A program made the translations under genes and the position numbers. The notes beneath the pieces are model-generated. The model saw nothing but the letters and a program-made list of their open reading frames with translations, was not told the origin of the DNA and did no database searches. From assembly GCF_964340395.1 (NCBI RefSeq), contig NC_135549.1:32384832-32446831 (forward strand): a stretch of 62,000 bases of DNA, read 5' to 3'. Positions 1 to 11,733 of this stretch are shown here, in pieces (position 1 is the stretch's first letter; every line of letters begins with the position of its first letter). Source of the stretch: Glandiceps talaboti. Its lineage: Eukaryota > Hemichordata > Enteropneusta > Spengelidae.

Positions 1-1973
1 ATAGCAGCAGGTCCTTAGCGCTGACATTATTTAGGTAACCTTTAGTGGTGATTCAGAATAAGAGTTCATGCTTACAAACTCATCAAATAACATGGTCTCG
101 TTTTGGAATATTTACTCTACAACATTACAATAATTGAAAAATAAGCCACGGTTCATTTTTTTCCGATTTACGTGTCCAACCACTACAGACACGGATACGT
201 TAATACCGTCCATGTGTCCCTGGTTTAGATAGACATTGCACCTTTTACGTCCACTCCATCAATTTTATCAATATAACTTCTTGGCTTTAAATCTACATCT
301 ACAATTATCTATGTATTGAATTGGTGTATAAAATGTAGTTGGGTGCATACAGGGCAAGTAATGTGCATGATGTGTTTAAGTAACACAAGTCAATAATTAG
401 TTCTTGCATATTAAAATTGAAGTTGTCAAAGTTTTGGCCACGTGGCATAAATAAAATGCTTTGACTATGGTCTTTTACATCTCAATAAGGATTTACAATT
501 TTGTTAAATGAATGACAGTTTTGAGACATACAGTTGACAGGCGGGTACGATGCCTCTGACGCTACACTCGTAGAGCTGTCATACTTTATTTAACGGTTTC
601 AAAGCTTGTAATTAAATACAAGACTATAGTTCTCGGTATTGTGACCTGTCATGGCCAACATAGTTGTAATAATGTTTATAGACCTTAATGTCAGGGGTGC
701 AAATTCTAATTCTGTTTACTGTACAGTCCAACGAGACATCAACGCAATGGTCCAAGAATACACCAAGACAATGGTCCATTCAGTCATACATGAAGGTAAT
801 GGTCAAACGATACAACTACATCTGAGCGACAGTACTACGATACACCAAACCCATCATTTGGACCTTCCTTGCACAAATAGGGTTGTTGCAAAGCCACAAT
901 CTTATGATGAACAAACCATTTATTCATGACAAAATAACATTTTATAGGGATTGGATTGAAACGACTAATTCAATTTTCTTTCGGATAGAAATCTAATTTA
1001 CGGCACATTAATATGACTAGTCGAAATTGTTTAGATACAAGTACTGGTCATATCGAAGGTGTATTATTTTTTAAAATGGAATATGTGAGTAAAGTAAATA
1101 TCAATCCAGATATACTTTGTCTTCTCCCGATAAAGACATACATTTGAAGATTATTGTTTCAGCTGCTAGTGAAGTGATCCGTATCTCGGATTTCTAGGGT
1201 CAAATTGTATATGTAGTTTCTAACATTCATCAAATGTCGTCGACTAGTTTAGTAATCAAGCTTGACATAGTTATTTCACTATTGTTTTCAAAATGTCAAT
1301 ATGGTATTTTAAGTTTGCATTCAAAATTACGAGTGTAAACTTTAAATTTGCGGGTTGATAAAGTAAACACAGGCACGGGTCGTCGAATAAATCAAAGCAA
1401 AATATTCTAGCATTTGAACATATGAAGACAATGTCGGTAAGCGACTCCACATCTGGCACGCACAGATGCATGCACCACACACACGCGCGCGCGTGTTTTC
1501 TCTAAATCAGCGCCATCGCTTACAAAAGTACTATTGGCTGAGATTTATTCTTTGCCAATTTGTCGGATTCGTTACCGTTGATGGCGCCTTTTGATAAGAA
1601 CTCATCTCATATGGACTGATCTGTGACTGAATCTAAGTTGTCCACATCTCAACATACTAGTTTTTCTATACGCTTAGCAAAACTGACGATTCCGTCCAAG
1701 ACAATCTGATGTAAACGAATATATATATTCTTATGAAAACTTGTGTTGAATTAATTATGAAAAGGACACCAAGATTGGACACAGTGACTGTAAACAGTCA
1801 CTGTGTTTTATTGTGCAAAACACAAACTGCTATTCACCTACGGAAGTATTCAGAAGTTGGCTAGCAAGCGAAAAATCCTATCACTTTCAAGACATGAACT
1901 GATTTGCGATCATTTCTAAAAGAAGTGTAAAATGAGGATGCCCAAGATTAAGAATATGACGGTGATATTCAAA
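1..1973. other. Non-coding AT-rich DNA, no gene seen
   Basis: I see no exon, RNA gene or transposon that I can support here. The longest open frame (651-929, +) has no recognisable domain, no splice-site context and no biased composition. A short alternating CA/CG purine-pyrimidine tract lies near 1479-1495, and a perfect 28-bp palindrome is at 1779-1806 (separate entry). Confidence 0.6.
1779..1806. repeat. Perfect 13-bp inverted repeat, 2-nt loop
   Basis: Arm ACACAGTGACTGT is followed by AA and its exact reverse complement ACAGTCACTGTGT. It could form a 13-bp hairpin or small cruciform. It lies 168 bp upstream of the 46-bp minisatellite, whose units are also dyad-symmetric. No function is assigned, and it does not match the histone mRNA stem-loop. 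Confidence 0.9.
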
Positions 1974-2994
1974 TTACAGCCAAGGCTGTCAATCATACAC
2001 TGTAATAAGATTATACGAGTTACAGCCAAGGCTGTCAATCATATGCTGTAATATAAGGAGGTGAGTTACAGCCAAGGCTGTCAATCTTACACTGTAATAT
2101 AATGAGGTGAGTTACAGCCAAGGCTGTCAATCATACACTGTAATATGATGAGGTGAGTTACAGCCAAGGCTGTCAATTATGCACTGTAATATGATGAGGT
2201 GAGTTACAGCCAAGGCTGTCAATCATACACTGTAATGTAATGAGGTGAGTTACAGCCAAGGCTGTCAATCATACACTGTAATGTAATGAGATGAGTTACA
2301 GCCAAGGCTGTCAATCTTACACTGTAATATGATGAGGTGAGTTACAGTCAAGGCTGTCAATCTTACACTGTTATATGACGAGATGAGTTACAGCCAAGGC
2401 TGTCAAATATAATAAGATGAGTTAAGCCAAGGCTGTCAATCATACACTGTAATATAATGAGATGAGTTACAGCCAAGGCTGTCAAATATAATAAGATGAG
2501 TTACAGCCAAGGCTGTCAATCATACACTGTAATATAATGAGATGAGTTACAGCCAAGGCTGTCAAATATAATGAGATGAGTTACAGCCAAGGCTGTCAAT
2601 CATACATTGTAACATAATGAGGTGAGTTACAGCCAAGGCTGTCAATTATACACTGTAATATGATGAGGTGAGCTACAGCCAAGGCTGATAATCATACACT
2701 GTAATATGACGAGATGAGTTACAGCCAAGGCTGTCAATCATACACTGTAATATAATGAGGTGAGTTACAGCCAAGGCTGTCAAATATAATGAGATGAGTT
2801 ACAGCCAAGGCTGTCAATCATACACTGTAATATAATGAGATGAGTTACAGCCAAGGCTGATAATCATACACTGTAATATGACGAGATGAGTTACAGCCAA
2901 GGCTGTCAATCATACACTGTAATATAATGAGATGAGTTACAGCCAAGGCTGTCAAATATAATAAGATGAGTTAAGCCAAGGCTGTCAATACACT
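1974..2994. repeat. Minisatellite 1, 46-bp unit (34-bp variant)
   Basis: About 24 tandem copies of a unit built on TTACAGCCAAGGCTGTCAAT, CATACACTGTAATATGATGAG and a GTGAG spacer. Shorter 34-bp variants lacking the CATACACTGTA part occur from about 2400 onward. Each unit has an inverted repeat ACAGCC-AA-GGCTGT, and TTACAG pairs with CTGTAA across the longer units. Many units also spell GAGGTGAGT, a consensus 5' splice site on the + strand, close to an acceptor-like TTACAG. Confidence 0.95.
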
Positions 2995-3889
2995 AGAGTA
3001 CGCTCGAAGCAAAATTTCACAATAGGAGTCTGTGCTACAGAACGATAGTCGGTAAGTGACGATGCCTTGGAAGTTTTAGGGACCGGACATATGGTAGATG
3101 TTTCCAAATGGTTGGTGTCGTGTGTGTCGATGACCTTGAATCTCTCTCTTGAACTCAGTACAGTTAGCCTAATTGTGATGCACATACCTTCAGTAACCTA
3201 CCACATATATTATCAGGACCCATAGCTTTCCTTATATTTAGTTTCTTAAAAATAGACTTAACACTTTCATCACTGAGTTCAAGTTCTCTTTATTTGTAAT
3301 TCAAGGTCATCGACACATACACTGTTCAACTGGTCTTACAATGATCATACGACACATACACTGTTCAACTGGTCTTACAATGATCATACGACACATAAGC
3401 ATGGTACATGTACAGTTTATCATTTCAAATAATGAATATGACAACAATATAGAAATATCGGAATATTACAGTTCATTGATTCATAGCATTGTAAATAAAA
3501 GCTGCTAACTTTGAAGTGTGCATGTCACCATCATCATCAGTAGAGAACAAGTCAAAGATGTGGGGGACTATCGAAGTAATGTGTAGTAATGTATTTCAAT
3601 CTAAAAGTGTTTTTAAAAAGAGTAAACATTAACTAATACAAAATGATATTCGTCTTCTATTTCATTTGTATTTCAGAAAGCTTAAATGTGTTCTCTAACT
3701 TTTTTGGCCGATTTTATTCTGTCTGCCTCGATTCTTAAGTATACTCTTTGACATATAAAAAGTTACAATTTGTGTGTTTGAGACACGCACAATCCATGTC
3801 ATCATTTATAAGAGTTTAGCATTTGAGGATTTTATGCGACAATTTACTCTTAAACAGGACACATCAACAGATGCGACAAAACAAAGAGT
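2995..3889. other. Non-coding DNA with a short duplication
   Basis: No gene is supported. A 39-bp segment (CGACACATACACTG...) is directly repeated at about 3310-3348 and 3349-3387. The rest is AT-rich sequence without recognisable features. Confidence 0.55.
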
Positions 3890-4400
3890 CTGAAGGGGGG
3901 GGGGCATGAAATATTTTGCTAATGATTTGAATCAAATTAAACCTAAGTTACTCTACATTAAAATAATCGACTTCGGCATTCCTACATGATAAGAGATCTT
4001 TTCAAATAGATTTGGGCTTTGCAATGAGAAATCTCACAGTGCATGTGTAACGTATATTTGGAGATATTTAGCAAGCATATTCGCCCCTCCAATCTTGATT
4101 TGGGGATCAATAGCATCATCATGATCGCTGGTAGGGAGGGTGTCCCCTTCCCATGCCCTCAGTGAGCACTTATTTTTGAAAATTGGGACATGTAGGAGGC
4201 CTTTGAAATGTCAAACCATACCCATTAATAAAAGCGAATACTAAAATATTGTCTTCTAATTCCACATTTACTCCAAGTACATATTATCTACATTGTTTTC
4301 TTACGAATATGATTAACTGATCGCGCTCCTGAGGTTCAAATCTGTTCAAAAAGCTACAAATCATGCACAAAATATTCAAGCCCCTCCCCCCACCCGTTAG
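3885..4400. mobile_element. Possible MITE with G-run terminal inverted repeats
   Basis: The left end near 3885-3935 (a G11 run, then CATGAAATATTTTGC) matches imperfectly the reverse complement of the right end near 4345-4400 (GGGGAGGGGCTTGAATATTTTG). The match continues through TGATTTG, giving about 40 bp of imperfect terminal inverted repeat around roughly 0.5 kb. No open frame of note lies between. The G-run termini recall the larger element at 7386-9205. A target duplication is not clear, so the boundaries are approximate. Confidence 0.45.
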
Positions 4401-5016
4401 ACCATCAGAATCTTCAAGGATCCTTCCCTTTTACACCCCAAAATTGGATTATACTTCGCCGTATTTTCTACACAGCCGCTCTGCAATAACTTCTGCCTGT
4501 TTCTTAATGACTCGATGAAGAAGTTAACCAGTTCCAAGAGTGCATTGCGTACACCCCCAAGCTAAATGTCGTCAGCAGAGTTTAGATGTCACTAGCATAC
4601 CTTTTTTGAGCTGTCAAATAACACTGTATACAGGCGTGTCGTCAATATCACAGTAATATTCTTGTTACCTGATGATGGTTAAATCAGCAACATTGTACTT
4701 TTATTTATCTCGCATGCACGTGACCGTGTATATGCCTATACCCCTTCCCCACTATACCACTTATCTCATCCTCTCCCACTTATCTCGTCACTCGTTTATA
4801 TCAAATATAAACGATCAAGGGGAGCAATTAAAGTTATTATTTTGAGCAAAATTTTAAGTTTTTGAAATTGTCCTAAAATAGGAGGAACTCATGATTAGTA
4901 TGTAAAATATTCGGAATATGACGTCACGTTCTTTTACTACGTAACTGTCAACTGTAAGATAAGGTTAAATTATCAATATTTGAACTTTGTGAATATGTAC
5001 AATATACGATTGTATT
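4401..5016. other. Non-coding DNA, nothing recognised
   Basis: AT-rich sequence with short C-rich runs. I see no exon, repeat array or transposon end. Confidence 0.5.
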
Positions 5017-5177
5017 TGCATATTTGATCTTGTGACCTTTATAAAAGCTACACAGTGAAAATCTCAAGTTCATAGCTCAGTACTGTTGTGTGAACGTGCA
5101 TATTTGATCTTGTGACCTTTATAAAAGCTACACAGTGAAAATCTCAAGTTCATAGCTCAGTACTGTTGTGTGAACGT
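5017..5177. repeat. Direct tandem duplication, 80 bp x 2
   Basis: The segment beginning TGCATATTTGATCTTGTGAC recurs exactly 80 bp downstream (5017 and 5097), and the copies look essentially identical up to GTGTGAACGTG. It is a recent simple duplication. Confidence 0.95.
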
Positions 5178-5239
5178 GGAATGTCTTCTTTATTTTTAAT
5201 ATTGAAAACGACCAACAATATTGATCAGCTTGTTAGATC

Positions 5240-5524
5240 AAATGGTTTGTAAAGGTTATAGCACGAAAGCAGTTCAAAGTTTTTTAGCATTAGAGATTTC
5301 GATCTGTCTTGGATCCTGATCAGAATGACCAGTTCCATAGTTACGACTGACCACTAGGTGGCGGTATGATCAGCAGATTGTAGATGTGGGCTAGTACACG
5401 AGTAGTGGTCAGCTGTAACTATGAACTTTGTAATTCTGATGAGGATCGTCGACCAAGACAGTTCGAAAAGCTAAATGCTAAAAACTTTGAACCGTTTGTG
5501 TGTTATAACCTTTGTAAATCATTT
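5240..5524. repeat. Long imperfect inverted repeat (fold-back/MITE-like)
   Basis: The arm at 5240-5355 is complementary, with scattered mismatches and small gaps, to the arm at 5404-5524. The spacer is about 48 nt. Anchors that match across the arms include AGTGGTCAG, GTAACTATG, CAAGACAG, AATGCTAAAAA, ACTTTGAA and TATAACCTTT. It would fold into a hairpin of about 115 bp. It is most simply a fold-back MITE; no target duplication was identified. Confidence 0.8.
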
Positions 5525-5700
5525 TGTAGTTTACACAATCTGCATCAAACTGGCCTCTAAAAATATGTTGTGGCAACTTTCGTGTTTTTATGGTCAAAAG
5601 GTCAAAGGTCATTTGGAATTTCTATTTTGGAAAAGAACACTTAAAGTCCCCTCAATTAGAGAGATAGGTTTACAAAGCATCAAAGACATGTTTGACTGAA

Positions 5701-5842
5701 TTCGTTCATTCGTTCATTCATTCATTCATTCATTCATTCATTCATTCATTCATTCATTCATTCATTCATTAAAATGAATGAATGAATGAATGAATGAATG
5801 AATGAATGAATGAATGAATGAATGAATGAATGAATGAATGAA
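5701..5842. repeat. Palindromic tetranucleotide tract (TTCA)n-(TGAA)n
   Basis: About 70 bp of TTCA repeats is followed at the centre (near 5771) by the exact reverse complement, TGAA repeats of similar length. The whole tract is a near-perfect palindrome that could extrude as a cruciform. The open frame across it is a by-product of the repeat. Confidence 0.95.
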
Positions 5843-6094
5843 AGTATTGCTATTAACATTATACTAGTAAGTCGATAATCTTTGTTTGTTTCAAGATCAT
5901 TTGTAAGTTCCCACCTGGCAGTAAAATAAAGGGTTTTAAAACTTAAATGTCGCCAAACCAAAACATTACAATTCTGTGTATTTTATATACTGAGGTGAAT
6001 CAAGTGTACAAAGGTTTGACTGTATTTTACCAAAATAAGTTTTATGGTACTATATAAATACAGGGTAACAGTTATAAATGAAGACCTAGTAATA

Positions 6095-7385
6095 ATGGGG
6101 GTGACTTTAATTGTACTCTCGATCCCGACCTCGGCAGAATAAACTGCTCAGAATCTAAACTAACACAATAACTCTAACGCTTGGATAGCTGGCGGCATTA
6201 CCATGGTAACTCCAAGAACTACACTTGGCATAGAAACAACGCCAAGGCACGTCTAGACAAAATATATATCAGTAAATGGATGAAAACACGAATTACCACA
6301 GTCGCTATTCAGAATCCTACACGAGCATTCTCAGATCACTCACTTCAGTTACATTAACTATATCACAAAAGAACATTAATAAACACAGTCCAGTCTGGTA
6401 TCTCAACACGGATATTCTCAAACAAGAAAGATACGTCGAACTAATAGAACACTTCTGGCCCAGCTGGGCTAACCAAAAGTGCAAATATACAGATTTATTG
6501 ACATGGTGGGAAATAGGGAAACTAAAATAAAATTAAACTTCTTACGCAACAGTACTGCATCGCTAAGTAGCACGATCACAAACAGTACAAAATACAGCTG
6601 GAAAAAGATATTCGCCAGTTGGAGGAAAAAATGCACCAAGACAATAACGTAAATACTGAATACCATGAAAAGGTAAACATTCTTACACGATTAGTTAATA
6701 TTGAGAGTAAAGGAGAAGCTGTTAGAGCACGACACCGCTTACTCCAAGACAGTGATACTTCCAACAAATTCTTCTACTCGCTTGAACGATATAAGGGTCG
6801 TTCTAAACCAATTATTCACCTTAAACGCACCGACGATACAATTACAGAAGATAAGAACGAAATACGTGATATCATATCCGACTTCTATCAAAACCTATAT
6901 ACATGTACACCGTCTCCCATCGACCAATCAGCACAAAAAACAATCCTTAGAAATCTACGACAATTAAACGAATCCGACCGCGATTACCTTGATAACAAGA
7001 TAGCCTACGAAGAACTATCAAACGCGGTATCACAATTGTCAACAGATCGCAGCCCGGGAATTGAACAGATCGCAGCCCAGTGAGTTCTACAAAACCTTTT
7101 GGCCCGTTTTGGGTAAAGATCTACACCAAGTACTCAACCACTCACTTGAAAATGGAAAACTTCAATTGTCATGCAGAAGAGCAGTAATTAGTTTACATCC
7201 TAAACAAGTGGACAACACTATGGTAAAAAATTGGAGACCTATCAGTTTATTGTGCAGTGACTATAAAATTCTAGCAAAAGCTCTTTCAATACGTCTTCGT
7301 TCCGTCATCGCCACAATTATCCATAAAGACCAAACTTGTAGCATCCCCGGACGCCACATCTTCGATAACATACACCTACTTAGAG
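6095..7385 (+). pseudogene. LINE ORF2 5' part: endonuclease end and RT fingers, broken
   Basis: In order, the frames give a GDFNCTLDPDLGR-like endonuclease motif (about 6099; a one-base shift just upstream), YTWHRNNAKARLDKIYIS (about 6219-6272) and SDHS (about 6330), the conserved catalytic-site end of the APE fold. A linker with LEHFW-like sequence follows. The frame at 6619-7083 reads ARHRLLQDSDTSNKFFYSLE and then a DRSPGI motif. A short duplication of GAACAGATCGCAGCCC there introduces a stop. The frame from 7086 reads EFYKTFWPVLGKDL, NWRPISLLCSDYKILAKALS and GRHIFDNIHLLR, which are RT motifs upstream of the catalytic core. Reading stops at the inserted element at 7386 and resumes after 9212. 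The gene is dead. Confidence 0.85.
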
Positions 7386-9205
7386 GTTGACCATTCGATA
7401 TCCGGGGGGGGGGGGCTTGGAAGATTGGTGGAGAGTCATTATTTTTTTCCCACCTGCTTGCCTGAGAATCATTTTTTTTCTCCTTCGCCTATGCTAGCAA
7501 CTTTTTTTTTTGCTTCTTTGAAATATCCGGATTTTTTTTACGTCGATGTTGAACACCTACTTTTGTTGCCACAATTTTCTGTTTGGTTTTCGCACAGGGT
7601 AATACAGAGAGTAAAAAGATACTGTTCTATCACACACAGATTTTATTTAGAAAACTACATATTTCATACATGTTTGATTTTCAATTAAATAAACATCATT
7701 GACAGTTTTTATGCCATGGTATGATGACACACTGAAAATACGGAAACTTGATTGGTGAGCTCAAACATTCAGATAGACGGGTCAGGATCTCCAGCTTGGG
7801 GGATGGGGGGGGGGATGTCAATTTTTGTTTCCATTTGGCCGACAAAAAGTCACTGACCCCCGTGAATAAAGTTTCATAGCATCTGACAGTAAGCTGTAGA
7901 GGGAAGAGCTTTGAGACTGGGATATGTCCACCTCTTGTGTGAGTGTGTGAATGGGGGGGGGGGGTGGTTTCTACCCCCCCCCCCCCCCTAGAAGCCCTGG
8001 AGGATTTTTACTCTTAAAGCAAATTTTCAGGCTATTAACAGACACTTTCAGAAATAATTTGCAAGCTTCACAAGACAGCTCTAACAATTGTAAAAAGCAA
8101 CTACACATGGTTGAAACATTTTTTAAATAAAGTGTCATAGCATCTTGACAGTAAGAGGTGGAGGGAAGAACTTTGATTTGAGGCTTGGACATGTCTACCT
8201 CTTATGGGGGTCCTAGGGGGTCTTCCCTAGAAGCTTTTGAAGGTTTCTTTTTACCAAATTTGGTGAATCTTAGTGTTGGTTTAACGAATGAGTGGCCTCT
8301 GGGGTGATGGAGTCCGAGGGGTCCCCGCGGCAGATCAGCAGTTTTTTGTTTCTATTTAGGCAATTTTTAGGTTATTCATAGCCTCTGAGATATATTTTGC
8401 CAAGCTTTGAAAAGCTAAAGTAAAGATAACTTTTTAAATCAGTTTTCCATGTTATAAAAGTGGGCCTGTAACATTGGTATAGATGCATTGATATTGCATG
8501 TATTGTAAAGTTACTGATTAGAGCACTTTAGGAGGTCATACCTAGTGTACAATAGAAAATTGAATTTGAGTTGTGGTGTCGATACATGTAGTGTCCGAAA
8601 TAGGAAGTATATTCATCTCTTCTGACAAATTCATACTGAAGAGACTAGAACAATTTAGATTAAGTTCTTTTATAAACTATCTAATAGTATGAAGATTACG
8701 ATAACAAAACCTTCAAGTTCACTTTTGCCCCAAAGTGCAGATAAGTGAAGCACTGATTGTGAAACAGCCAAACACTTACATGGCATGTTCTGTAACTAGT
8801 GTGGTAGCTAGGTAATACATGTATATGTGTAATTTTATGTATAGTTATATTTGAACCCTTACATGAAGTAATATTTAAACAATTTATGAAAGAAACAGAG
8901 ACAAGAACAAATATATATATATGAACCACAGGCTAACGAAACTGACTGGTCCCTGACATGTGTTTGAAAATGTTTGTCATGATCTGACAAGTGTCCTGGT
9001 TGGAGAGGTACGAGCAGGTTGAACAGTATACTCGAACCTGTGCATCATTTCCCTGCCAAGATATTTTTTTTTCTAGCAGCAGTGGTCCATCTTTATTTTC
9101 CATCACCCACTCATATCCGGATTTTTTTCAAGCAACTCCATTTGACATCTTTTTCCCCCCGAAATCTTCCAAGCCCCCCCCCCCAGGATATCAAATGGTC
9201 CACCC
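7386..9205. mobile_element. Non-autonomous DNA transposon inserted in the LINE
   Basis: An 1820-bp insertion flanked by direct repeats CTTAGAG (7379-7385 and 9206-9212). The ends are inverted: left GACCATTCGATATCC then a G run and CTTGGAAGATT; right AATCTTCCAAG, a C run, then GGATATCAAATGGTC. With one copy of CTTAGAG counted, the LINE reading frame continues exactly across the junction (LLR before, DSIYYANN after), which fixes the boundaries. The interior has no transposase that I recognise. It carries T-runs, C/G homopolymers and a degenerate internal direct duplication (about 7866-8030 against 8131-8260, sharing TTTCATAGCATC, GACAGTAAG and GGAGGGAAGA). The superfamily is unknown; if the duplication was 8 bp with one mismatch, hAT is possible. 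Confidence 0.85.
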
Positions 9206-11416
9206 CTTAGAGACAGCATCTATTACGCCAACAATTCAGACAAGCCATTGGGAATAGTAGTCCTCGACCAGGAAAAAGCTTTTGACCGCGTACACCACGA
9301 TTACTTCTTCAACACCCTGAAATTTTCGGTTTTGGAGATCGTTTTATAAGTTACATTAAAGTACTCTACGCAGATATTCAATCCCTGATCCGTATTAACA
9401 ATTCTCTTACCGCGCCAATCGACATAAAACGCGAGGTTCGTCAAGGGTGCTCTCTTTCGGGTCAACTTTACGTGATCGCTTTAGAACCACTCCTTGACAA
9501 AATAAGACAGTCAACTGGCATCACCGGACTAATCATACCTAGCACTCCTAAACATACTTTTTCACTTTCTGCGTATGCTGACGACGTGGAAACTATGATA
9601 ACAAAAAACGAAGACTTCACAAAAATAAAGATTTGTCTCAACACGTACGAACAAGGCGTCGAACGCGAAAATAATCTTCGAAAAAACAAAGGGATTGTGG
9701 GTAGGAAGTTGGCACGACCAGACTAACCACGCTTTGGGAATAAAATGGAATGCAGACGTCCTAAAAATATTGGGATTATATCTAGACAACAATGACGCTT
9801 ACCACAGAAAAAAAGGTGGCCGATCTAGTTAATATTTCCGAAAATAAAATAAAATATTGGTCAACCTTCGCACCCTATGTCATATAGAGGACGGGTACTA
9901 GTTGTAAACCAATTAATCGCTTCAAAATTGATCCACAAATTCGCATGCATTACCCCAACTAAACATAATATTGCATTTCTTCAATCGTTATTTCTCCAAT
10001 TCGTTTGGCAAGGTCGCCACTGGGTACCAGCAGACAGAAACCTTATACCTACCCCTGATTAAAGGTGGACAAGGCCTAATCAACATTGAAACTCGTCTGT
10101 CAGCATTCCGCTTAAGTCACATTCAACGTTATTTATACAGCGATTATCCACACCCAACCTTTCACTTTATGGACTACTTCCTAAACAAAGTTGCAAATCT
10201 ACGGTACGGCCGACAGTTACTCTTGACAACTAATGTCGACGCACGTAAGTCACGCATTCCAGACTACTACCACGGAATCTTACGCACCTGGAACTCGACC
10301 GAAAAAATACGCAAAGGAGGGCCAACAACCCTGTCAGACATTCTTAAAGAACCACTTTTTCAAAATCCTTTAATACTACATCCTATCCGATCGTGCCCTT
10401 TCACCTTAAACCACTTCGTAGACGCAGGTATTACAACCATCGCCGACCTTATCGACACTGGCAACAAACGCTGGCTGAATACAACAGATATTCAACACAG
10501 AGTAAAAATACACTCCAATCGTATCTTCACCCTCTCCGTGGAAGTTCTACATCGCGAAATTCCAACAAATATAAAAACAACCATCGCCGATTTCTTCAGT
10601 AGCAACCCTCCCCAACGACTCCCAGGAAACAACCTATTCATTCGAACTACATCATTCAATAGAACTAAACCTAGCGCTTTAGAAAATAGAGAGAGGGGCT
10701 ATCTACAAATATCTCGTATCCGTACTACATGAAAACAAACTACCTACCAAACTCGATACAGTTTGGAGAGACATACTGAGTCTGCCAACATTGATAAAAC
10801 CAAACTTTAAAGCATGTTATCACCCATCAATAACGAAGAGAGAGGGCGACCTACAAAGGAGAATTATACACGGCGCCTACACCACCGGTAACTTCCTTTA
10901 TAACGCAGGACTACGATCACAGGTACTCGAATCAATGTGTAGAAAAAAATGTATTGTGACTACGATCATATCCAAACTGTTCACTGTGTGGCAATGCAGA
11001 CTCATTGCTGCATATACATTCCTAGAATGCCCAAACATCCAACAACTGCTCGTCTTCGTAACCAGGATATCAACACAACTTTCCACCGATAATCGCAAAA
11101 TCCCAGGACATGTAAATTGGTTCCTAATCAACCCACCAAGTAAGAGTTGAACATTTCCAGACAAACGAACGCTTCACCTGTTCACGTATATTACATCTAC
11201 AGCAAAGATGTCAATCCACCTAGCAAGAGGAAATAAAATGAAAGACGCCACACCAATAGCCCCATGGAAATCTTCAAAACACGCTTTCGAGCAAAATTAT
11301 CGTTTGAATATGAACATTACCGACAAGAACATAACATAGAACTGTTTGAATCAACATGGGCTATCAACGACGTAATATGCAAGGTCACCAACGGTCAACT
11401 CCAGATTGATTTTTAA
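9206..11416 (+). pseudogene. LINE ORF2 3' part: RT catalytic core and C-terminal domain, broken
   Basis: The frame resumes with DSIYYANNSDKPLG and LDQEKAFDRVHHD (first catalytic Asp region, about 9262-9300). A one-base shift follows, then KREVRQGCSLSGQLYVIALE and the YADD active-site box at 9574-9585. Further shifts follow near 9700-9900. The C-terminal domain reads GGQGLINIETRLSAFRLSHI (10071-10130) in a 253-codon open stretch, then DLQRRIIHGAYTTGNFLYNA (about 10849-10908). It ends with a FEYEHYRQEHNIELFESTW segment and a stop at 11414-11416. The cysteine/histidine cluster expected near the end is only partly visible. Confidence 0.85.
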
Positions 11417-11632
11417 ACACAATAGCACAGTAACTGTTCACTTACAATTTAAAGATTTTTTCCCGATACTACATTACCGTTTTCACCTATGTGTTTGTAA
11501 TTATAGAATCTTTCGAGACATTATAATCGCACCGTGTACTCTACTAGAGTACGTTCGCCCTGCTACCCTTGTATGTATTTTTAGCCTTTTTAATTGTAAC
11601 AGGGTTTAAACAGGAATAAATGTTCCTTTAAA

Positions 11633-11633
11633 A

Positions 11634-11665
<32 letters not shown>

Positions 11666-11668
11666 AGG

Positions 11669-11704
<36 letters not shown>

Positions 11705-11733
11705 CGACGACGACGACGACGACGATGATGATG
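11633..11733. repeat. GAT/GGT/GAC trinucleotide tract at LINE 3' end
   Basis: Simple triplet repeat (GAT, GGT, GAG and GAC blocks) directly after the LINE 3' UTR and directly before the second LINE. Open frames of poly-Met, poly-Val, poly-His or poly-Asp across it are artefacts. Confidence 0.95.

Larger units (their letters stand above)
6062..11633 (+). mobile_element. Decayed Tx1/L1-like non-LTR retrotransposon, 5' truncated, interrupted
   Basis: A LINE whose ORF2 runs + strand from the apurinic endonuclease domain (about 6095) through reverse transcriptase to the C-terminal domain, ending at TAA 11414-11416. A 3' UTR of about 215 bp follows, then a GAT-rich simple repeat at 11633-11733 that is probably its tail. 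Frameshifts and stops break ORF2 in many places, and an 1820-bp DNA element (7386-9205) splits the RT domain. Nothing upstream of the middle of the endonuclease is recognisable, so the copy appears 5' truncated. The clade call rests on RT and C-terminal motifs (NWRPISLL, GLINIETRLSAFRLSHIQRY) remembered from Tx1/L1 ORF2 proteins. Confidence 0.85.

Noticed and set aside
651-929. 92-codon + strand frame as a gene
   Set aside because: No domain, no splice or promoter context, and a length expected by chance in 62 kb.
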